NCBI RefSeq assembly: GCF_003721515.1 | Contig: NZ_RJJD01000023.1 | Location: forward strand, 117,735-181,734 | Reading direction: 5' to 3' | Source: Rufibacter latericius | GTDB lineage: Bacteria; Bacteroidota; Bacteroidia; Cytophagales; Hymenobacteraceae | Length of the DNA stretch: 64,000 nt | In this document: positions 52,492 through 63,781 of the stretch, piece by piece | How the letters are laid out: the number at the start of each line of letters is the position of its first letter | How positions within the stretch are numbered: position 1 is the first letter of the stretch | Position numbers and translations under genes: made by a program | Notes under the pieces: generated by a model | What the model saw: the letters and a program-made list of their open reading frames with translations, nothing else | What the model was told of the DNA's origin: nothing | Databases searched by the model: none

Positions 52492-53820
52492 CTAGACAGC
52501 CGCAGGTAAGGTGATCTGGAAAGTGCTGCCTTGGTGCTCCTGGGTTAGCAAGTCTATGGAACCGCCGTGCTGCTCTACCAATTGGCGGCAAATGCTCAGG
52601 CCCAAGCCCGTGGATTTCTCGCCTTTCAGCCCGCGCCTCCGGGCCTTGGAGAAACGGTCAAACAACATGGGCCGCATCTTCTCGGGAATGCCAATGCCTT
52701 CATCCGATACCTCCAGCAGAAGTTTTTTCTTTTCCTCCCGTATTTTGATTCTGATGTTGCCCTGAGCCGGAGTGAATTTTACGGCATTGGAAAGCAAATT
52801 GTCCATAACCCGGTGGAAGCGTTCCTTGTTCAGGTTGGCGTACAGCGGGGTATTTGGGTGGGAGAGAAGCAGGCTGCGGGAGCCTTGCAATTGGGTTTCC
52901 CATTCTTCCTGCACTTCCTGCAGCCACGTACACAAATCCAGTTTCACCAGCGGAATGGTTTCCTGCTGTTCCTCGCGGGCTATGTACAACAGTTCATTGA
53001 TGGTATGGCGCGAGGTCTGGCAACTGGTAAGAATCAGCCCCAGGTACTGCTGCTCTTGCTCCGGTGTAAGATTCTTCTTCTGAAGCAGGGAGGTGATCAT
53101 CTCAATGTTGTTGAAGGGACTTCTCAGGTCATGGGCCACCACCCCCAGGATCTCAGATTTGGCCTGGCTTATTTTCTGGATCTGGCGGTTCTTTTCCTCA
53201 ATCTCCTGCAGTTGGGTAAAGTGGCTGGCCCGGTAACTGTACATGGTGCGGGAAAGCACAAAAAAGCAAAGCAGAATCAAACAGGAGACGCACTGGTTCA
53301 ATACAATCTGCTCAGGGCTGAGGGAGGAAAAGGACAGGACCAACGTAAAGGCCAACGTGGTGAAGGCTACCAGTACCAGTGTCTCGAAATATTCAAAGTC
53401 CCAGAGAAAGGATACCGTCACCAGTCCCAGTAAGTACATGGTAAGGGTGTTTTTGGGGTTTGACTGCGCAATGAACGTAATGCCCAGGCAGCAGCAGATA
53501 AACGCCAAAGCGAAGGCCAGGCACAACCCTTGCGCGATCCACTGCCGGGAAAGCGGTTTTAAGTTCTGGTGGAACCAACCTTCCAGAACCAGCACCGCCG
53601 CAGAGGCCAGAGCCAAGGATATATTAAGGCCCCGGAAGAATGTGATGTGCGCCGTTTGGTTCAGAAAAGGAAATACCAGCGGCAAAAGCAGGATCCCGCA
53701 AGCCACCGACAGCGAAAGCGAGGCGACCAGCCGTAGTTTTCTGAGGTTTTCCGGTACGTAGTACGCCCTGAAAGGCAAAAGAACCGGGCGTGGAGGGGTA
53801 TTAAAAAAGTAAAATTTCAA
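52492..53820 (-). CDS. Membrane sensor histidine kinase (orphan)
   Basis: A 442-residue kinase with six N-terminal helices (about 31-52, 62-80, 97-117, 127-140, 146-166, 173-191) and no large periplasmic loop, so it probably senses within the membrane. A coiled coil leads to the H-box VVAHDLRSPFNNIE (H230), then a HATPase with N-box LLSNAVKFT, G1 SDEGIGIPE and G2 GEKSTGLGLSICRQLV. No response regulator is adjacent. It is transcribed towards the small-peptide cassette, but a repeat and a leader separate them. Confidence 0.9.
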   Translation of the reverse strand: MKFYFFNTPPRPVLLPFRAYYVPENLRKLRLVASLSLSVACGILLLPLVFPFLNQTAHITFFRGLNISLALASAAVLVLEGWFHQNLKPLSRQWIAQGLCLAFALAFICCCLGITFIAQSNPKNTLTMYLLGLVTVSFLWDFEYFETLVLVAFTTLAFTLVLSFSSLSPEQIVLNQCVSCLILLCFFVLSRTMYSYRASHFTQLQEIEEKNRQIQKISQAKSEILGVVAHDLRSPFNNIEMITSLLQKKNLTPEQEQQYLGLILTSCQTSRHTINELLYIAREEQQETIPLVKLDLCTWLQEVQEEWETQLQGSRSLLLSHPNTPLYANLNKERFHRVMDNLLSNAVKFTPAQGNIRIKIREEKKKLLLEVSDEGIGIPEKMRPMLFDRFSKARRRGLKGEKSTGLGLSICRQLVEQHGGSIDLLTQEHQGSTFQITLPAAV

Positions 53821-54192
53821 GCCAATGCACTTCTAGAAAAAAAGGGTGACAAAACCCTGAATAAGGTAGATTTCTGACCCGCCGTAAAGGTAAGAAAAGT
53901 CTTTTAATCCATTATTCATGCTCCTCCAAATTTCCCTCATCGGCTTTAAATAATTCTATCTGATTTTGAAGAAATTAGGCTAGGATTAAAAAATATTTTA
54001 TCAAGCCTTTTGGCTGGTTCAAAGAGGCATTTGTCCGTATAAAAATATATTCAATTGAGCCTTGAAAAGTGCGTGATTTTGGCAAGATGTTTGGTTTAAA
54101 GCAGATAGGAGGATTTTTCTCCTATGACCCAATTAGCGAGCTGATTAGTGCCCCAAACATGAAGCAGCTGTCTAGTTTAAAACCTCTGTTAC
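53821..54192. other. A/T-rich intergenic region, no gene
   Basis: 372 bp between a kinase and a divergently oriented DUF6600 gene. It is strongly A/T-rich with no hairpin or repeat copy I could identify; probably promoter sequence for both genes. Confidence 0.55.
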
Positions 54193-55551
<1,359 letters not shown>

Positions 55552-55576
55552 GAGTTTTTGATTTAATGAATGATGG

Positions 55577-55608
55577 GAAAGCCGCACTTCTTTGAGGGGC
55601 GGTTTTTT
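55577..55608 (+). terminator. Terminator after the DUF6600 gene
   Basis: AAAGCCGC pairs with GCGGTTTT, allowing one G-T pair, and ends in a T run. Confidence 0.7.
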
Positions 55609-55636
55609 GTTTTAGCGCTGACTAAGCAGGTGGTTT

Positions 55637-56488
55637 TTAAGCCTTCAGGAAGTTTTCCATCCAGGCATTTACTTTGTCGGGCTGTTCATGGTGCACCCAG
55701 TGGGTCGCATTTTCCAGGAAGAACAGTTGCCCATTGGTGCATTGCTCAATGCTAGGCAACGCCATTTCTGTCCCCAGAAACTGGTCTTGCTTTCCCCAAA
55801 GCATAAGGGTAGGAACGTCAACCTGGTGGTCAGCTTCAATCTTATTGTCTTTATAAGCCCGGTACCAATTAATCATGGCTTGCATGGCGCCTGGCTGTTT
55901 CCACGCTTCTTTATAGGCTTCTATGTCTTGCTTTGTAAACGTATCCGGCTGGGCAGAGCCTTTCAGGGTACTTTCCAACACTTTAAAATCAAAAGAACTG
56001 TTTACTGCTTCCGGTATCCAAGGGATTTGGAAAAAACCGGCATACCAACTCCTCAGCATCTGTTTCGGATTCTTGGTCAAGTGCTCGTGTGCTACCTGCG
56101 GGTGCGGCATGTTCAATATCACCAGCTTTTCAAAAAGTTGTGGGTGATGCAGCGCCAGGTTCCAGGCCACTCCGCCGCCCCAGTCGTGTCCCACCAGTAC
56201 CATTTTCTCTGTGGTAAGTTGCGGGATAAGCTCTACAATATCCTTTGTGAGTTCGTCAATAGTGTAGGATTGTACGCCCTCGGGTTTGCTGCTGAGGTTA
56301 TAGCCCCGCTGGTCTGGAGCCAACGCATGCCAGCCCTTCTCTGAGAAAAATTTTAGTTGGTTTTTCCAGCCGTACCAGAACTCCGGGAAGCCGTGCAGAA
56401 ACAAGATTGTTTTCCCTTCCTGTGGTCCAGCCTCCGCTACATGAAGTTGGATGCCGTTGGTTTGGTAGTACTTGTGTTTGATATCCAT
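55637..56488 (-). CDS. Alpha/beta hydrolase, epoxide hydrolase-like
   Basis: A 283-residue cytosolic alpha/beta hydrolase. Oxyanion HGFPEFWYGWKNQ motif (HGFPE typical of epoxide hydrolases), nucleophile in VGHDWGGGVAW (Asp), acid in LMLWGKQDQFLG and His in NATHWVHHEQP. The Asp nucleophile and HGxP motif favour epoxide hydrolase or haloalkane dehalogenase over esterase. Substrate unknown; stand-alone gene. Confidence 0.85.
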   Translation of the reverse strand: MDIKHKYYQTNGIQLHVAEAGPQEGKTILFLHGFPEFWYGWKNQLKFFSEKGWHALAPDQRGYNLSSKPEGVQSYTIDELTKDIVELIPQLTTEKMVLVGHDWGGGVAWNLALHHPQLFEKLVILNMPHPQVAHEHLTKNPKQMLRSWYAGFFQIPWIPEAVNSSFDFKVLESTLKGSAQPDTFTKQDIEAYKEAWKQPGAMQAMINWYRAYKDNKIEADHQVDVPTLMLWGKQDQFLGTEMALPSIEQCTNGQLFFLENATHWVHHEQPDKVNAWMENFLKA

Positions 56489-56534
56489 ACAGGGCTTTCT
56501 TGTTTCTTAGGCTTCTACGGGAAAGGGTAATTCT

Positions 56535-56570
56535 GTTTCTGTCCTGCTTTTCTAAAAATAGCCTTAAAAC
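56535..56570. repeat. 36-bp family repeat copy
   Basis: GTTTCTGTCCTGCTTTTC and TAAAAATAGCCTTAAAAC, upstream of the hydrolase gene. Confidence 0.65.
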
Positions 56571-56801
56571 TACTCAATACCGTTCCCTCAAAAGACCTTA
56601 TAGCGTCCGGAGGACCTGCGAGCGTCTGCGCCAATGGTTTTCTGTCTTGGTTTTAAAACTGTACAGGACTGTAACTCCAAACGGAAAGTGCAACCACAAG
56701 GGGTTGCCCCTACATAATCAGATACAGTGGAGACAAGGTAGAGCCTAGTCTCTACAATGTCTGCAAACAAGGTGACTCGGAAGTGGTATTTTTCAGATGT
56801 G

Positions 56802-56836
56802 GTTTCAGATCTTTTTTCAGAAAACAAGTTCTAAAC
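56802..56836. repeat. 36-bp family repeat copy (35 bp), diverged
   Basis: GTTTCAGATCTTTTTTC and AGAAAACAAGTTCTAAAC. Confidence 0.55.
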
Positions 56837-56923
56837 GAAAAAAGCCCCTCCTCACCAAACAGGCAAGAACAGGGCTCTTCAAAACTATTATCGTTCTACG
56901 CAATACGTGCTACTTGATACTAC

Positions 56924-58378
56924 CTAAAACAGCTGGTACTTAGAAAGCTCTTTTGACGGCAATTCTGAAGTTCCCATCAGGTACACGTCAATGGCGCGGG
57001 CGGCTTCGCGGCCGTCTGAGATGGCCCAGACTACCAGGGACTGTCCGCGGCATGCATCTCCGGCGGAGAAGATGCCGGGTACGTTGGTTTGCCAGTCGTT
57101 CAGCTTAAAGTTGCCGCGGCGGTCCAGTTCAAACTTGAAGTTAGACGTGAAGGCATCATGTTCCGGGCGCTCGTAGCCGATGGCAATCAAAGCCAGGTCA
57201 CAGGGAAGGATGCGTTCACTGTTGGGTTTCTCAGTGTATTCAGATTGGTTTTTCCATTCCAGTTCCACCACGCGAAGGCCTTTCACGTGCCCGTTTTCAT
57301 CAGCGATAAACTCTTTGTTCAGCCAGCCCCAGCTCCGCTCGCAACCTTCTTCATGGGAAGAGGAGGAGGAGAGCGTCACGGCAACTTCAGGCCAGGGGTT
57401 GGTAGGATGGCGCTCAGTGGAAGGCATGTAGCGGTACTGCAACTGGGTCACAGATTTGGCAAAATGACGGTTGGCGGTGCCAACGCAGTCTGAACCGGTG
57501 TCGCCGCCGCCAATCACCAGCACGTGCTTCCCAAAGGCGTTGATGTCGTTTTCAGGTGCTATCTGCGCTCCGTCTACGCGGCGGTTCTGCAAGCCAAGGT
57601 AATCCATGGCAAAATGGATGCCTTTTAAGTGGTTGCCGGGGATGGCAATGGCGCGGGGTTTCGTAGACCCAATGCACAGCAGCACGGCATCATACTTCCG
57701 GTACAGCTTCTTAAGGGTGGTGTCTTGCCCGATTTTGCGGTTGTACTTGAACTTGATGCCTTCGGCCTCCAGGATGGCGATGCGACGGTCAATGGTCCAT
57801 TTTTCCAGTTTGAAATCGGGAATACCGTAGCGAAGCAGGCCGCCGGCTTTTTCGTCTTTTTCAAACACAGTTACCTTGTGCCCGGCTTTGTTTAACTGGG
57901 CCGCGGCGGCTAATCCGGCGGGGCCGGAACCTACTATGGCTACCTTCTTACCGGTTCTGTGCAGCGGCGGCTCTGGTTTCACCAGACCCAACTCAAAGGA
58001 CTTCTCGGCAATGGATTTCTCAATGTGCTCAATGGTCACGGCCGGTTTGTTGATGGCCAGCACGCAGCTGCTCTCGCACGGAGCGGGGCAGATGCGGCCG
58101 GTAAACTCCGGGAAGTTATTGGTACGGTACAGTACGCGTATAGCCCGTTCCCAATCGCCTTCTGACACCGCATCGTTGAAATCCGGAATCAAGTTGCCCA
58201 GCGGACAGCCGTTGTGACAGAAAGGAATGCCGCAGTCCATGCAGCGGGAGGCCTGTTGTTTTGTTTTCTCCTCGGGGAAGGGGAGGTAAATCTCGTTGGA
58301 GTCGTTTACCCTCACCTTCGGGTCGCGGGTGCCGGGCACCTCGCGGTTATATTTCAAGAATCCGTCTGCTATTCCCAT
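56924..58378 (-). CDS. gltD: Glutamate synthase small subunit
   Basis: A 484-residue NADPH-dependent flavoprotein that feeds electrons to GltB for glutamine-dependent glutamate synthesis. The N-terminal Fe-S region has [17 protein letters not shown] and CPAPCESSC (eight cysteines for two 4Fe-4S clusters). FAD-binding [13 protein letters not shown] and NADPH-binding [16 protein letters not shown] follow. Its start overlaps the gltB stop by one base, giving a fixed gltBD operon. Full length. Confidence 0.95.
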   Translation of the reverse strand: MGIADGFLKYNREVPGTRDPKVRVNDSNEIYLPFPEEKTKQQASRCMDCGIPFCHNGCPLGNLIPDFNDAVSEGDWERAIRVLYRTNNFPEFTGRICPAPCESSCVLAINKPAVTIEHIEKSIAEKSFELGLVKPEPPLHRTGKKVAIVGSGPAGLAAAAQLNKAGHKVTVFEKDEKAGGLLRYGIPDFKLEKWTIDRRIAILEAEGIKFKYNRKIGQDTTLKKLYRKYDAVLLCIGSTKPRAIAIPGNHLKGIHFAMDYLGLQNRRVDGAQIAPENDINAFGKHVLVIGGGDTGSDCVGTANRHFAKSVTQLQYRYMPSTERHPTNPWPEVAVTLSSSSSHEEGCERSWGWLNKEFIADENGHVKGLRVVELEWKNQSEYTEKPNSERILPCDLALIAIGYERPEHDAFTSNFKFELDRRGNFKLNDWQTNVPGIFSAGDACRGQSLVVWAISDGREAARAIDVYLMGTSELPSKELSKYQLF

Positions 58379-61300
58379 TACGCCAATATTCTTTCAGTTT
58401 CTTTATCTTTTAATTGCAGGGCCTTCTTCAGGTCGTGCGGCATTACTTTCCGGAAGTGGTCGCGGTGAATCTCCCAGTTTTCCAGGAACCCATGGGCCAG
58501 CACGCTGCCGGTGTAGGCCACGTGCTCCTGTAGTTTTTCTACAATCCAGAGCAGGTCTTCAGCATCTGGTTCTTCCAGGCCTACCATGTCCAGGTTCAGT
58601 TGGTCTACATGGTTGGGGTCTGGGGCGTAGATATAGGCCATGCCGCCGCTCATACCGGCTGCGAAGTTCTTTCCTATCTCACCCAGCACCAGCACTTTTC
58701 CGCCGGTCATGTACTCGCAACCGTGGTCCCCGATGCCTTCCACCACTGCCTCGGCACCCGAGTTCCGCACGCAGAAGCGCTCACCGGCCATCCCGTTGAT
58801 GTACACCTTACCGGCCGTAGCGCCGTACAGCGCCACGTTGCCCGTGATGATGTGCTCATGGGCCAGGTATTGGCTTTCTTTGAAAGGCTGCAGAATCAGT
58901 TTCCCGCCCGAGAGGCCTTTGCCCAGGTAGTCGTTGGCTTCGCCGTACAGCTTGAAGGAAAGTCCCGGGGCTAAAAAAGCGCCGAAGCTCTGCCCTGCGG
59001 AGCCATAGAAGGTGGACCTGAAGGAGTCTTCCGGCAGGCCGTGCTTCCCGAAATTGCGGGAAATCTCATAGGAGAGCATGGTGCCCACGGCGCGGTCCAC
59101 GTTGTTGATGCGGTACTCCACCTCGGTGTTACCTTTCTTCAGGTCCCGGATAAGCTTTTTGTCCAGCACTTTGGCAATCTCGTGGTCCTGTTCAATCTGC
59201 TTGTAGGTACCCACGTTTCTGGGCGCGTACTCCTGGAAGAAGATAGGAGAGAGGTCCAGATTTTTCAGTTTCCAGTGGTTCAGGTCGGTTCTGATTTTGA
59301 GCACCTGTGACTGGCCCACCATCTCGTTGATGGTCCTGAAGCCCAGCGATGCCATTATCTGCCGCAATTCCATGGCCAAAAACGTGAACAGGTTCACTAC
59401 GTGGTCAGGGTCTCCGGTGAAAAGGGCGCGCAGGTCTGGGTTCTGGGTCGCGATACCCACCGGACAGGTATTCAGGTGGCATTTGCGCATCATGATACAG
59501 CCTTCGGTGATGAGGGCCGCGGTGGCCACGCCGTATTCCTCGGCACCCAGCAAGGTAGCCACGGCCAGGTCATAGCCGGTCAGAATCTTGCCATCGGTCT
59601 GCAGTACCACGCGGCTGCGTAGGTTGTTTTTGATCAAGGTTTGGTGTGCTTCGGCTAAGCCGATTTCCCAAGGCAAACCAGTGTGGCGGATAGAGCTCAG
59701 CGGGCTCGCGCCGGTACCACCATCCGCACCGGAAATCATGATAGCATCAGCTTTGGCTTTGGCTACGCCCGAGGCGATGGTGCCTACACCTGCCTCGGCC
59801 ACCAACTTCACGTTGATGCGGGCTCTGGGGTTGGCATTCTTCAAATCGAAGATCAATTGCTTCAGGTCCTCGATGGAGTAGATGTCATGGTGTGGCGGCG
59901 GTGAGATCAAGCCTACGCCGGGCGTAGAGCAGCGCACGCGGGCAATCCAGTGGTCCACTTTGTGACCAGGTAGCTGGCCGCCTTCGCCGGGTTTCGCACC
60001 TTGCGCTATCTTTATCTGTATTTCGTCAGCGTTAGCCAGGTAGTGGCTGGTGACGCCAAATCGGCCGGAGGCCACCTGTTTCACACGTGAAATCTCAGAA
60101 TCACCGTTCGCGTTCCTTATATAGCGAGCCTCATCTTCGCCGCCCTCGCCGCTGTTGCTTTTCCCGCCGATGCGGTTCATGGCAATGGCCAACGTGCTGT
60201 GCGCCTCATAGGAAATGGACCCGAACGACATGGCGCCCGTGGCAAACCGTTTCAGGATGGCCGAAACGGGTTCTACTTCGTCTAACGGCACCGACTGCCG
60301 CTTCCTGAATTCAAACAGGTTGCGCAGCGTAATGGCGGTTTCCTGCTGGTGCTCTCTAATAGACTTGGAGTACTCTTTGTATAATAAGTAATCGTTTAAA
60401 CGGGTGGACTTTTGCAGCAGGTGAATCACCTTAGGCGTAAGCAAATGCTCCTCACCATCACGGCGCCACTGGTAATACCCCCCGGACTCCAGCAGGTTTT
60501 CCTTAACCGGATAGGCCGATTGGTGTTTGGTCAATGTCTCGCGCTCCAGGTCCTCAAAGTTCAGGCCTTCCAGACGGTTGGTAGTGCCTTTGAAGCATTT
60601 TGCAATCACTTCCTGGCTTAGACCCAGAATCTCAAATATCTGAGAGCTCTGGTATGACTGCAGCGTACTGATGCCCATTTTGGACAGGATTTTCAGCAAG
60701 CCATTGTCTACCGCGTAGATGAAGTTCTGGAAGTAATGGGTGTAGGGGTGCTTGTTGTCCAGTTTGTGCTGGTCGTGCAGGCCTTTGATGGTATCATACA
60801 CCAGGAACGGATACACCGCACTTGCGCCATATCCAATAATGGTCGCGAAATGGTGTGTTTCCCAGGCATCACCGGCTTCTACTACCAGCCCTGCTTTGGT
60901 CCGGATGCGCTTTTCAATTAAGTGATGGTGCACGGCACCCACCGCCAGCAAAGACGGAATAGCCGCGCGTTGCGCCTGGATGTTGCGGTTAGAGATAATC
61001 AGGATTTTCTTTCCGGCGCGTACCGCGGCTTCGGCCTCCGCGCAGATGCGGTCAATCTCGCGTTGCAGGTTGCCGGTTTCGCGGGTAGAGAACGTGGCGT
61101 CCAAGGTTTCGTGCTCAAAGCCTTCTTCCTTCAGGAACACCAGTTTCTGGAACTCCACCGGGTCCATGACAGGCTGCGAGATATGGATTTGGCGGGTGTG
61201 CAGTTCGGACTCATCCAGGATGTTCAAGGACTCGCCCACGCGGGTGAACAGGGACATCACCAAGCGCTCGCGGATGGAGTCAATCGGCGGATTACTTACC

Positions 61301-62883
61301 TGCGCGAAGAACTGCTTGAAATAGTTGGAAACGTGCTGGCTTTGCTGCGAGAGTACGGCCAAAGGAGTGTCTGAGCCCATGCTGCCCACTGGTTCATAAG
61401 CGGTAGCGGCCATGGGTTCCACCACCATTTTCAGGTCTTCGCGGGTGTAGCCGTATGCTTTCTGGCGTTGGCGCAGTTCCTCGGGCGTGCAGGGTTCTAA
61501 TAGCACGGCCGGCTCTGGGCGCAGGCGCAGTTTGATGCGGTTTTTCTGAATCCAGTCAAAATACGGCTTGTCGTTGCAGACCAGTTGCTTGATTTCCTCG
61601 TCCTCAAAGATGCGGTTCTGCGAGATATCGGCTAGAAGCATTTTGCCGGGCTGCAGGCGGCCGCGTTTGATGACGTCTTTGGGGTCCACGCACAGGGCTC
61701 CGGCTTCAGAGGCCATGATCAGGCGACCCTGTTTTGTAAGGCAATAGCGTACCGGGCGCAGGCCGTTGCGGTCCAGAGTAGCGCCAATCTGGGTACCGTC
61801 GGTGAAGAAAAGGGCGGCGGGGCCATCCCACGGCTCCATCAGGGATGCATGGAATTTATAGAACGCCTTTTTGTAGGTGTCCATGTACTCGTTGTTCTGC
61901 CAGGCCTCAGGTACCAGCATCATCATCACGTGCGGCAACGGTCTTCCAGAAAGGGTCAGCAGCTCCACCAGGGCATCCAGGTTAGCGGAGTCAGAATCCT
62001 CTGGGTTGGTGATGGGCAGCAGCCATTGCATCTCTTCCTCGGTGAACAGGGGAGAAGACATTAGCGCTTCCTTGGACTTCATTTTATTCACGTTCCCCCG
62101 GATGGTGTTGATCTCGCCGTTGTGCGCGATGAAGCGGAACGGTTGGGCCAGGCGCCAGTTGGGGAAGGTGTTGGTGGAGAAACGGGAGTGCACCACCGCA
62201 ATCGCCGACTTGAAATCAGGATGGCGCAAGTCATGGTAATAGCGCTCCAGTTGGTCGGTTTTGAGCTGACCTTTATAGATAATGGTGCGGGAAGAGAAAC
62301 TGGCGATGTAAAAGGTGCCGTTCTCGCCGCGTACGTTCTTGCGGGTTTCGTTGCTGATGAGGTTGCGCAGGACAAACAACTTGCGCTCCAGGTCCTCGCC
62401 TTTGATGGTAGGGTCAACCGGCTGCACAAACACCTGTTCAATGTAAGGCTCTACCGCTTTTGCTTCGTGGCCGGGAACCAGCGTGTTCACCGGCACCAAG
62501 CGGTAGCCAATCAGGCTTAAGCCTATCTTTCGCAGGCAGTTATTGAGCACTTTTCTGGATTTCTCCCGCAGTTCGTACACAGTCGGGAAGAAGACCATGC
62601 CAACGCCGTAGCTACCCTGGGGAGGCAGGTTGATGGCGAATTCGGCTAGTTCTTTCCTGAAAAACTCGTGGGGCAATTGCACTAAGATTCCGGCGCCATC
62701 GCCGGTCTCAGGGTCGCTGCCGGTGGCGCCTCGGTGTTCCATGTTTTTAAGCATGGTGAGGGCGTCTTTGACGGTGGCGTGTGATTTCTGGCCATCTAAA
62801 TTGACTACACAACCAACACCGCAAGCATCGTGCTCTAACTCGGGCGTATACAGCCCTTTCGTATGCTTATCGACCTGATTCAT
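58378..62883 (-). CDS. gltB: Glutamate synthase large subunit
   Basis: A 1501-residue subunit. A short propeptide ends before C21 (ELEHDA/CGVGCVV), the N-terminal nucleophile cysteine of the class II amidotransferase domain (residues about 21-430). The central and FMN-binding synthase domains (about 470-1200) include GEGGEDEARY, DGGTGASPLSS and the 3Fe-4S site CIMMRKCHLNTCPVGIA. The C-terminal GXGXG-type beta-helix domain (about 1250-1490) contains GNVALYGATAGKVYINGMAGERF. Together with GltD it converts 2-oxoglutarate and glutamine to two glutamates. Confidence 0.96.
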   Translation of the reverse strand: MNQVDKHTKGLYTPELEHDACGVGCVVNLDGQKSHATVKDALTMLKNMEHRGATGSDPETGDGAGILVQLPHEFFRKELAEFAINLPPQGSYGVGMVFFPTVYELREKSRKVLNNCLRKIGLSLIGYRLVPVNTLVPGHEAKAVEPYIEQVFVQPVDPTIKGEDLERKLFVLRNLISNETRKNVRGENGTFYIASFSSRTIIYKGQLKTDQLERYYHDLRHPDFKSAIAVVHSRFSTNTFPNWRLAQPFRFIAHNGEINTIRGNVNKMKSKEALMSSPLFTEEEMQWLLPITNPEDSDSANLDALVELLTLSGRPLPHVMMMLVPEAWQNNEYMDTYKKAFYKFHASLMEPWDGPAALFFTDGTQIGATLDRNGLRPVRYCLTKQGRLIMASEAGALCVDPKDVIKRGRLQPGKMLLADISQNRIFEDEEIKQLVCNDKPYFDWIQKNRIKLRLRPEPAVLLEPCTPEELRQRQKAYGYTREDLKMVVEPMAATAYEPVGSMGSDTPLAVLSQQSQHVSNYFKQFFAQVSNPPIDSIRERLVMSLFTRVGESLNILDESELHTRQIHISQPVMDPVEFQKLVFLKEEGFEHETLDATFSTRETGNLQREIDRICAEAEAAVRAGKKILIISNRNIQAQRAAIPSLLAVGAVHHHLIEKRIRTKAGLVVEAGDAWETHHFATIIGYGASAVYPFLVYDTIKGLHDQHKLDNKHPYTHYFQNFIYAVDNGLLKILSKMGISTLQSYQSSQIFEILGLSQEVIAKCFKGTTNRLEGLNFEDLERETLTKHQSAYPVKENLLESGGYYQWRRDGEEHLLTPKVIHLLQKSTRLNDYLLYKEYSKSIREHQQETAITLRNLFEFRKRQSVPLDEVEPVSAILKRFATGAMSFGSISYEAHSTLAIAMNRIGGKSNSGEGGEDEARYIRNANGDSEISRVKQVASGRFGVTSHYLANADEIQIKIAQGAKPGEGGQLPGHKVDHWIARVRCSTPGVGLISPPPHHDIYSIEDLKQLIFDLKNANPRARINVKLVAEAGVGTIASGVAKAKADAIMISGADGGTGASPLSSIRHTGLPWEIGLAEAHQTLIKNNLRSRVVLQTDGKILTGYDLAVATLLGAEEYGVATAALITEGCIMMRKCHLNTCPVGIATQNPDLRALFTGDPDHVVNLFTFLAMELRQIMASLGFRTINEMVGQSQVLKIRTDLNHWKLKNLDLSPIFFQEYAPRNVGTYKQIEQDHEIAKVLDKKLIRDLKKGNTEVEYRINNVDRAVGTMLSYEISRNFGKHGLPEDSFRSTFYGSAGQSFGAFLAPGLSFKLYGEANDYLGKGLSGGKLILQPFKESQYLAHEHIITGNVALYGATAGKVYINGMAGERFCVRNSGAEAVVEGIGDHGCEYMTGGKVLVLGEIGKNFAAGMSGGMAYIYAPDPNHVDQLNLDMVGLEEPDAEDLLWIVEKLQEHVAYTGSVLAHGFLENWEIHRDHFRKVMPHDLKKALQLKDKETERILA

Positions 62884-63014
62884 TCCTTTGTTTGTCTAGT
62901 TTGGGTAGGGTGAATCAGTAATTTATCAAATTATTTTTAAGGTTTCAAGGCTTATGTTGAAAATAATTTAACGAACAAGTGTTAGTAGTATTAAAACTGC
63001 AACAATATTTCTGG

Positions 63015-63050
63015 TTTATTGCTTTGTTTTTAAAAATCGCCCTAAAAACA
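63015..63050. repeat. 36-bp family repeat copy, decayed left arm
   Basis: The left half GTTTATTGCTTTGTTTTT is degenerate; the right half AAAAATCGCCCTAAAAAC is recognisable. Confidence 0.55.
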
Positions 63051-63170
63051 AGGGTAAGAATTGTAAAAATGAAAATTAGGGGAAATAAAATATTTTAACT
63101 GGCTGATCTGTAATCTGTTGTAGAAATGGCTTTCTAAGGAAGGCGGGAAAGAAAGAGGTTGAGGCCTCGG

Positions 63171-63205
63171 CTTTACGGCTGTTTTACTGAAAACAGGGGC
63201 AAAAC
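63171..63205. repeat. 36-bp family repeat copy (35 bp)
   Basis: CTTTACGGCTGTTTTAC and TGAAAACAGGGGCAAAAC. It begins after the small membrane protein stop. Confidence 0.7.
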
Positions 63206-63213
63206 AGGTTAAA

Positions 63214-63705
63214 CTACTTTAGCTTAGATTCCTCGCGGGCTCGCTCCAGGAGGTAGATGAGCAGCAGCGCCAGCAGATTTACAGCCACGAAGGAAACCCC
63301 GGTGTTGGTGCCTAAACTGAAATGAAAGGAAGACAAGGAGAATCTGAACTTAAAGAGCCAACTGGCAAGGAAATCGATGCCCACGCCTATTTTCAAACCC
63401 GCCACATAGTTATACGCCAGCCCACCCATCCCGAAACTGAAGACCTGGAGCACCTGATTGATCAGGGAAAGGCTGTGTCCTTGGCGTTTGCCCCTCATCA
63501 GGGAAAAACCACAGAAGATGGAGAAACTGTACAGCAAAGCTGCCAACAAGATACCCACCCAGGTGGAGGTGGATGGATTCTGTAAACCGGGGATCAGTTT
63601 GAGGAAAAGGCCCAGTCCCAGCAAGCCTCCGGCCAATTGGTAAACGCCTATGATCTGGGAAAGGAGAAAAGGGTTTTTAGGCGAAGTTTTCGGTTTTTGC
63701 TTCAT
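63214..63705 (-). CDS. Small membrane protein, four TM, unknown
   Basis: A 163-residue protein with four hydrophobic helices (about 15-37, 48-70, 80-98, 132-153) and a positively charged N-terminus MKQKPKTSPK. No family recognised. Charged residues are confined to loops, so it is not an obvious channel or enzyme. It is on the same strand as gltB but separated from it by 330 bp on one side and from the RND gene by 76 bp and a terminator on the other. Confidence 0.65.
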   Translation of the reverse strand: MKQKPKTSPKNPFLLSQIIGVYQLAGGLLGLGLFLKLIPGLQNPSTSTWVGILLAALLYSFSIFCGFSLMRGKRQGHSLSLINQVLQVFSFGMGGLAYNYVAGLKIGVGIDFLASWLFKFRFSLSSFHFSLGTNTGVSFVAVNLLALLLIYLLERAREESKLK

Positions 63706-63730
63706 AAACGGAAGAATGTGTTTAGTAAAA

Positions 63731-63756
63731 AGCCCCGGCTCTAGGAGCCAGGGCTT
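63731..63756 (-). terminator. Terminator of the right-edge RND gene
   Basis: AGCCCCGGCTC pairs imperfectly with GAGCCAGGGCT across a short loop. On the minus strand it is followed by a short TTTTT run, and it starts 26 nt past the stop at 63782. Confidence 0.75.
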
Positions 63757-63781
63757 TTCTGTTTGCTAACAAGAAAGAAAC

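Larger units (their letters stand above)
56489..56923. other. Intergenic region with several short hairpins
   Basis: 435 bp containing two copies of the dispersed repeat (56535, 56802), a small AGGGG-TTG-CCCCT hairpin (56699-56711), and a GTGGAGAC/GTCTCTAC hairpin (56727-56755). No gene; the last part near 56840-56880 has only a weak terminator-like fold. Confidence 0.5.
62884..63213. other. Intergenic region upstream of gltB
   Basis: 330 bp, A/T-rich, containing two repeat copies (63015, 63171). It presumably holds the gltBD promoter; I cannot identify a specific NtcA/GlnR-like site. Confidence 0.55.
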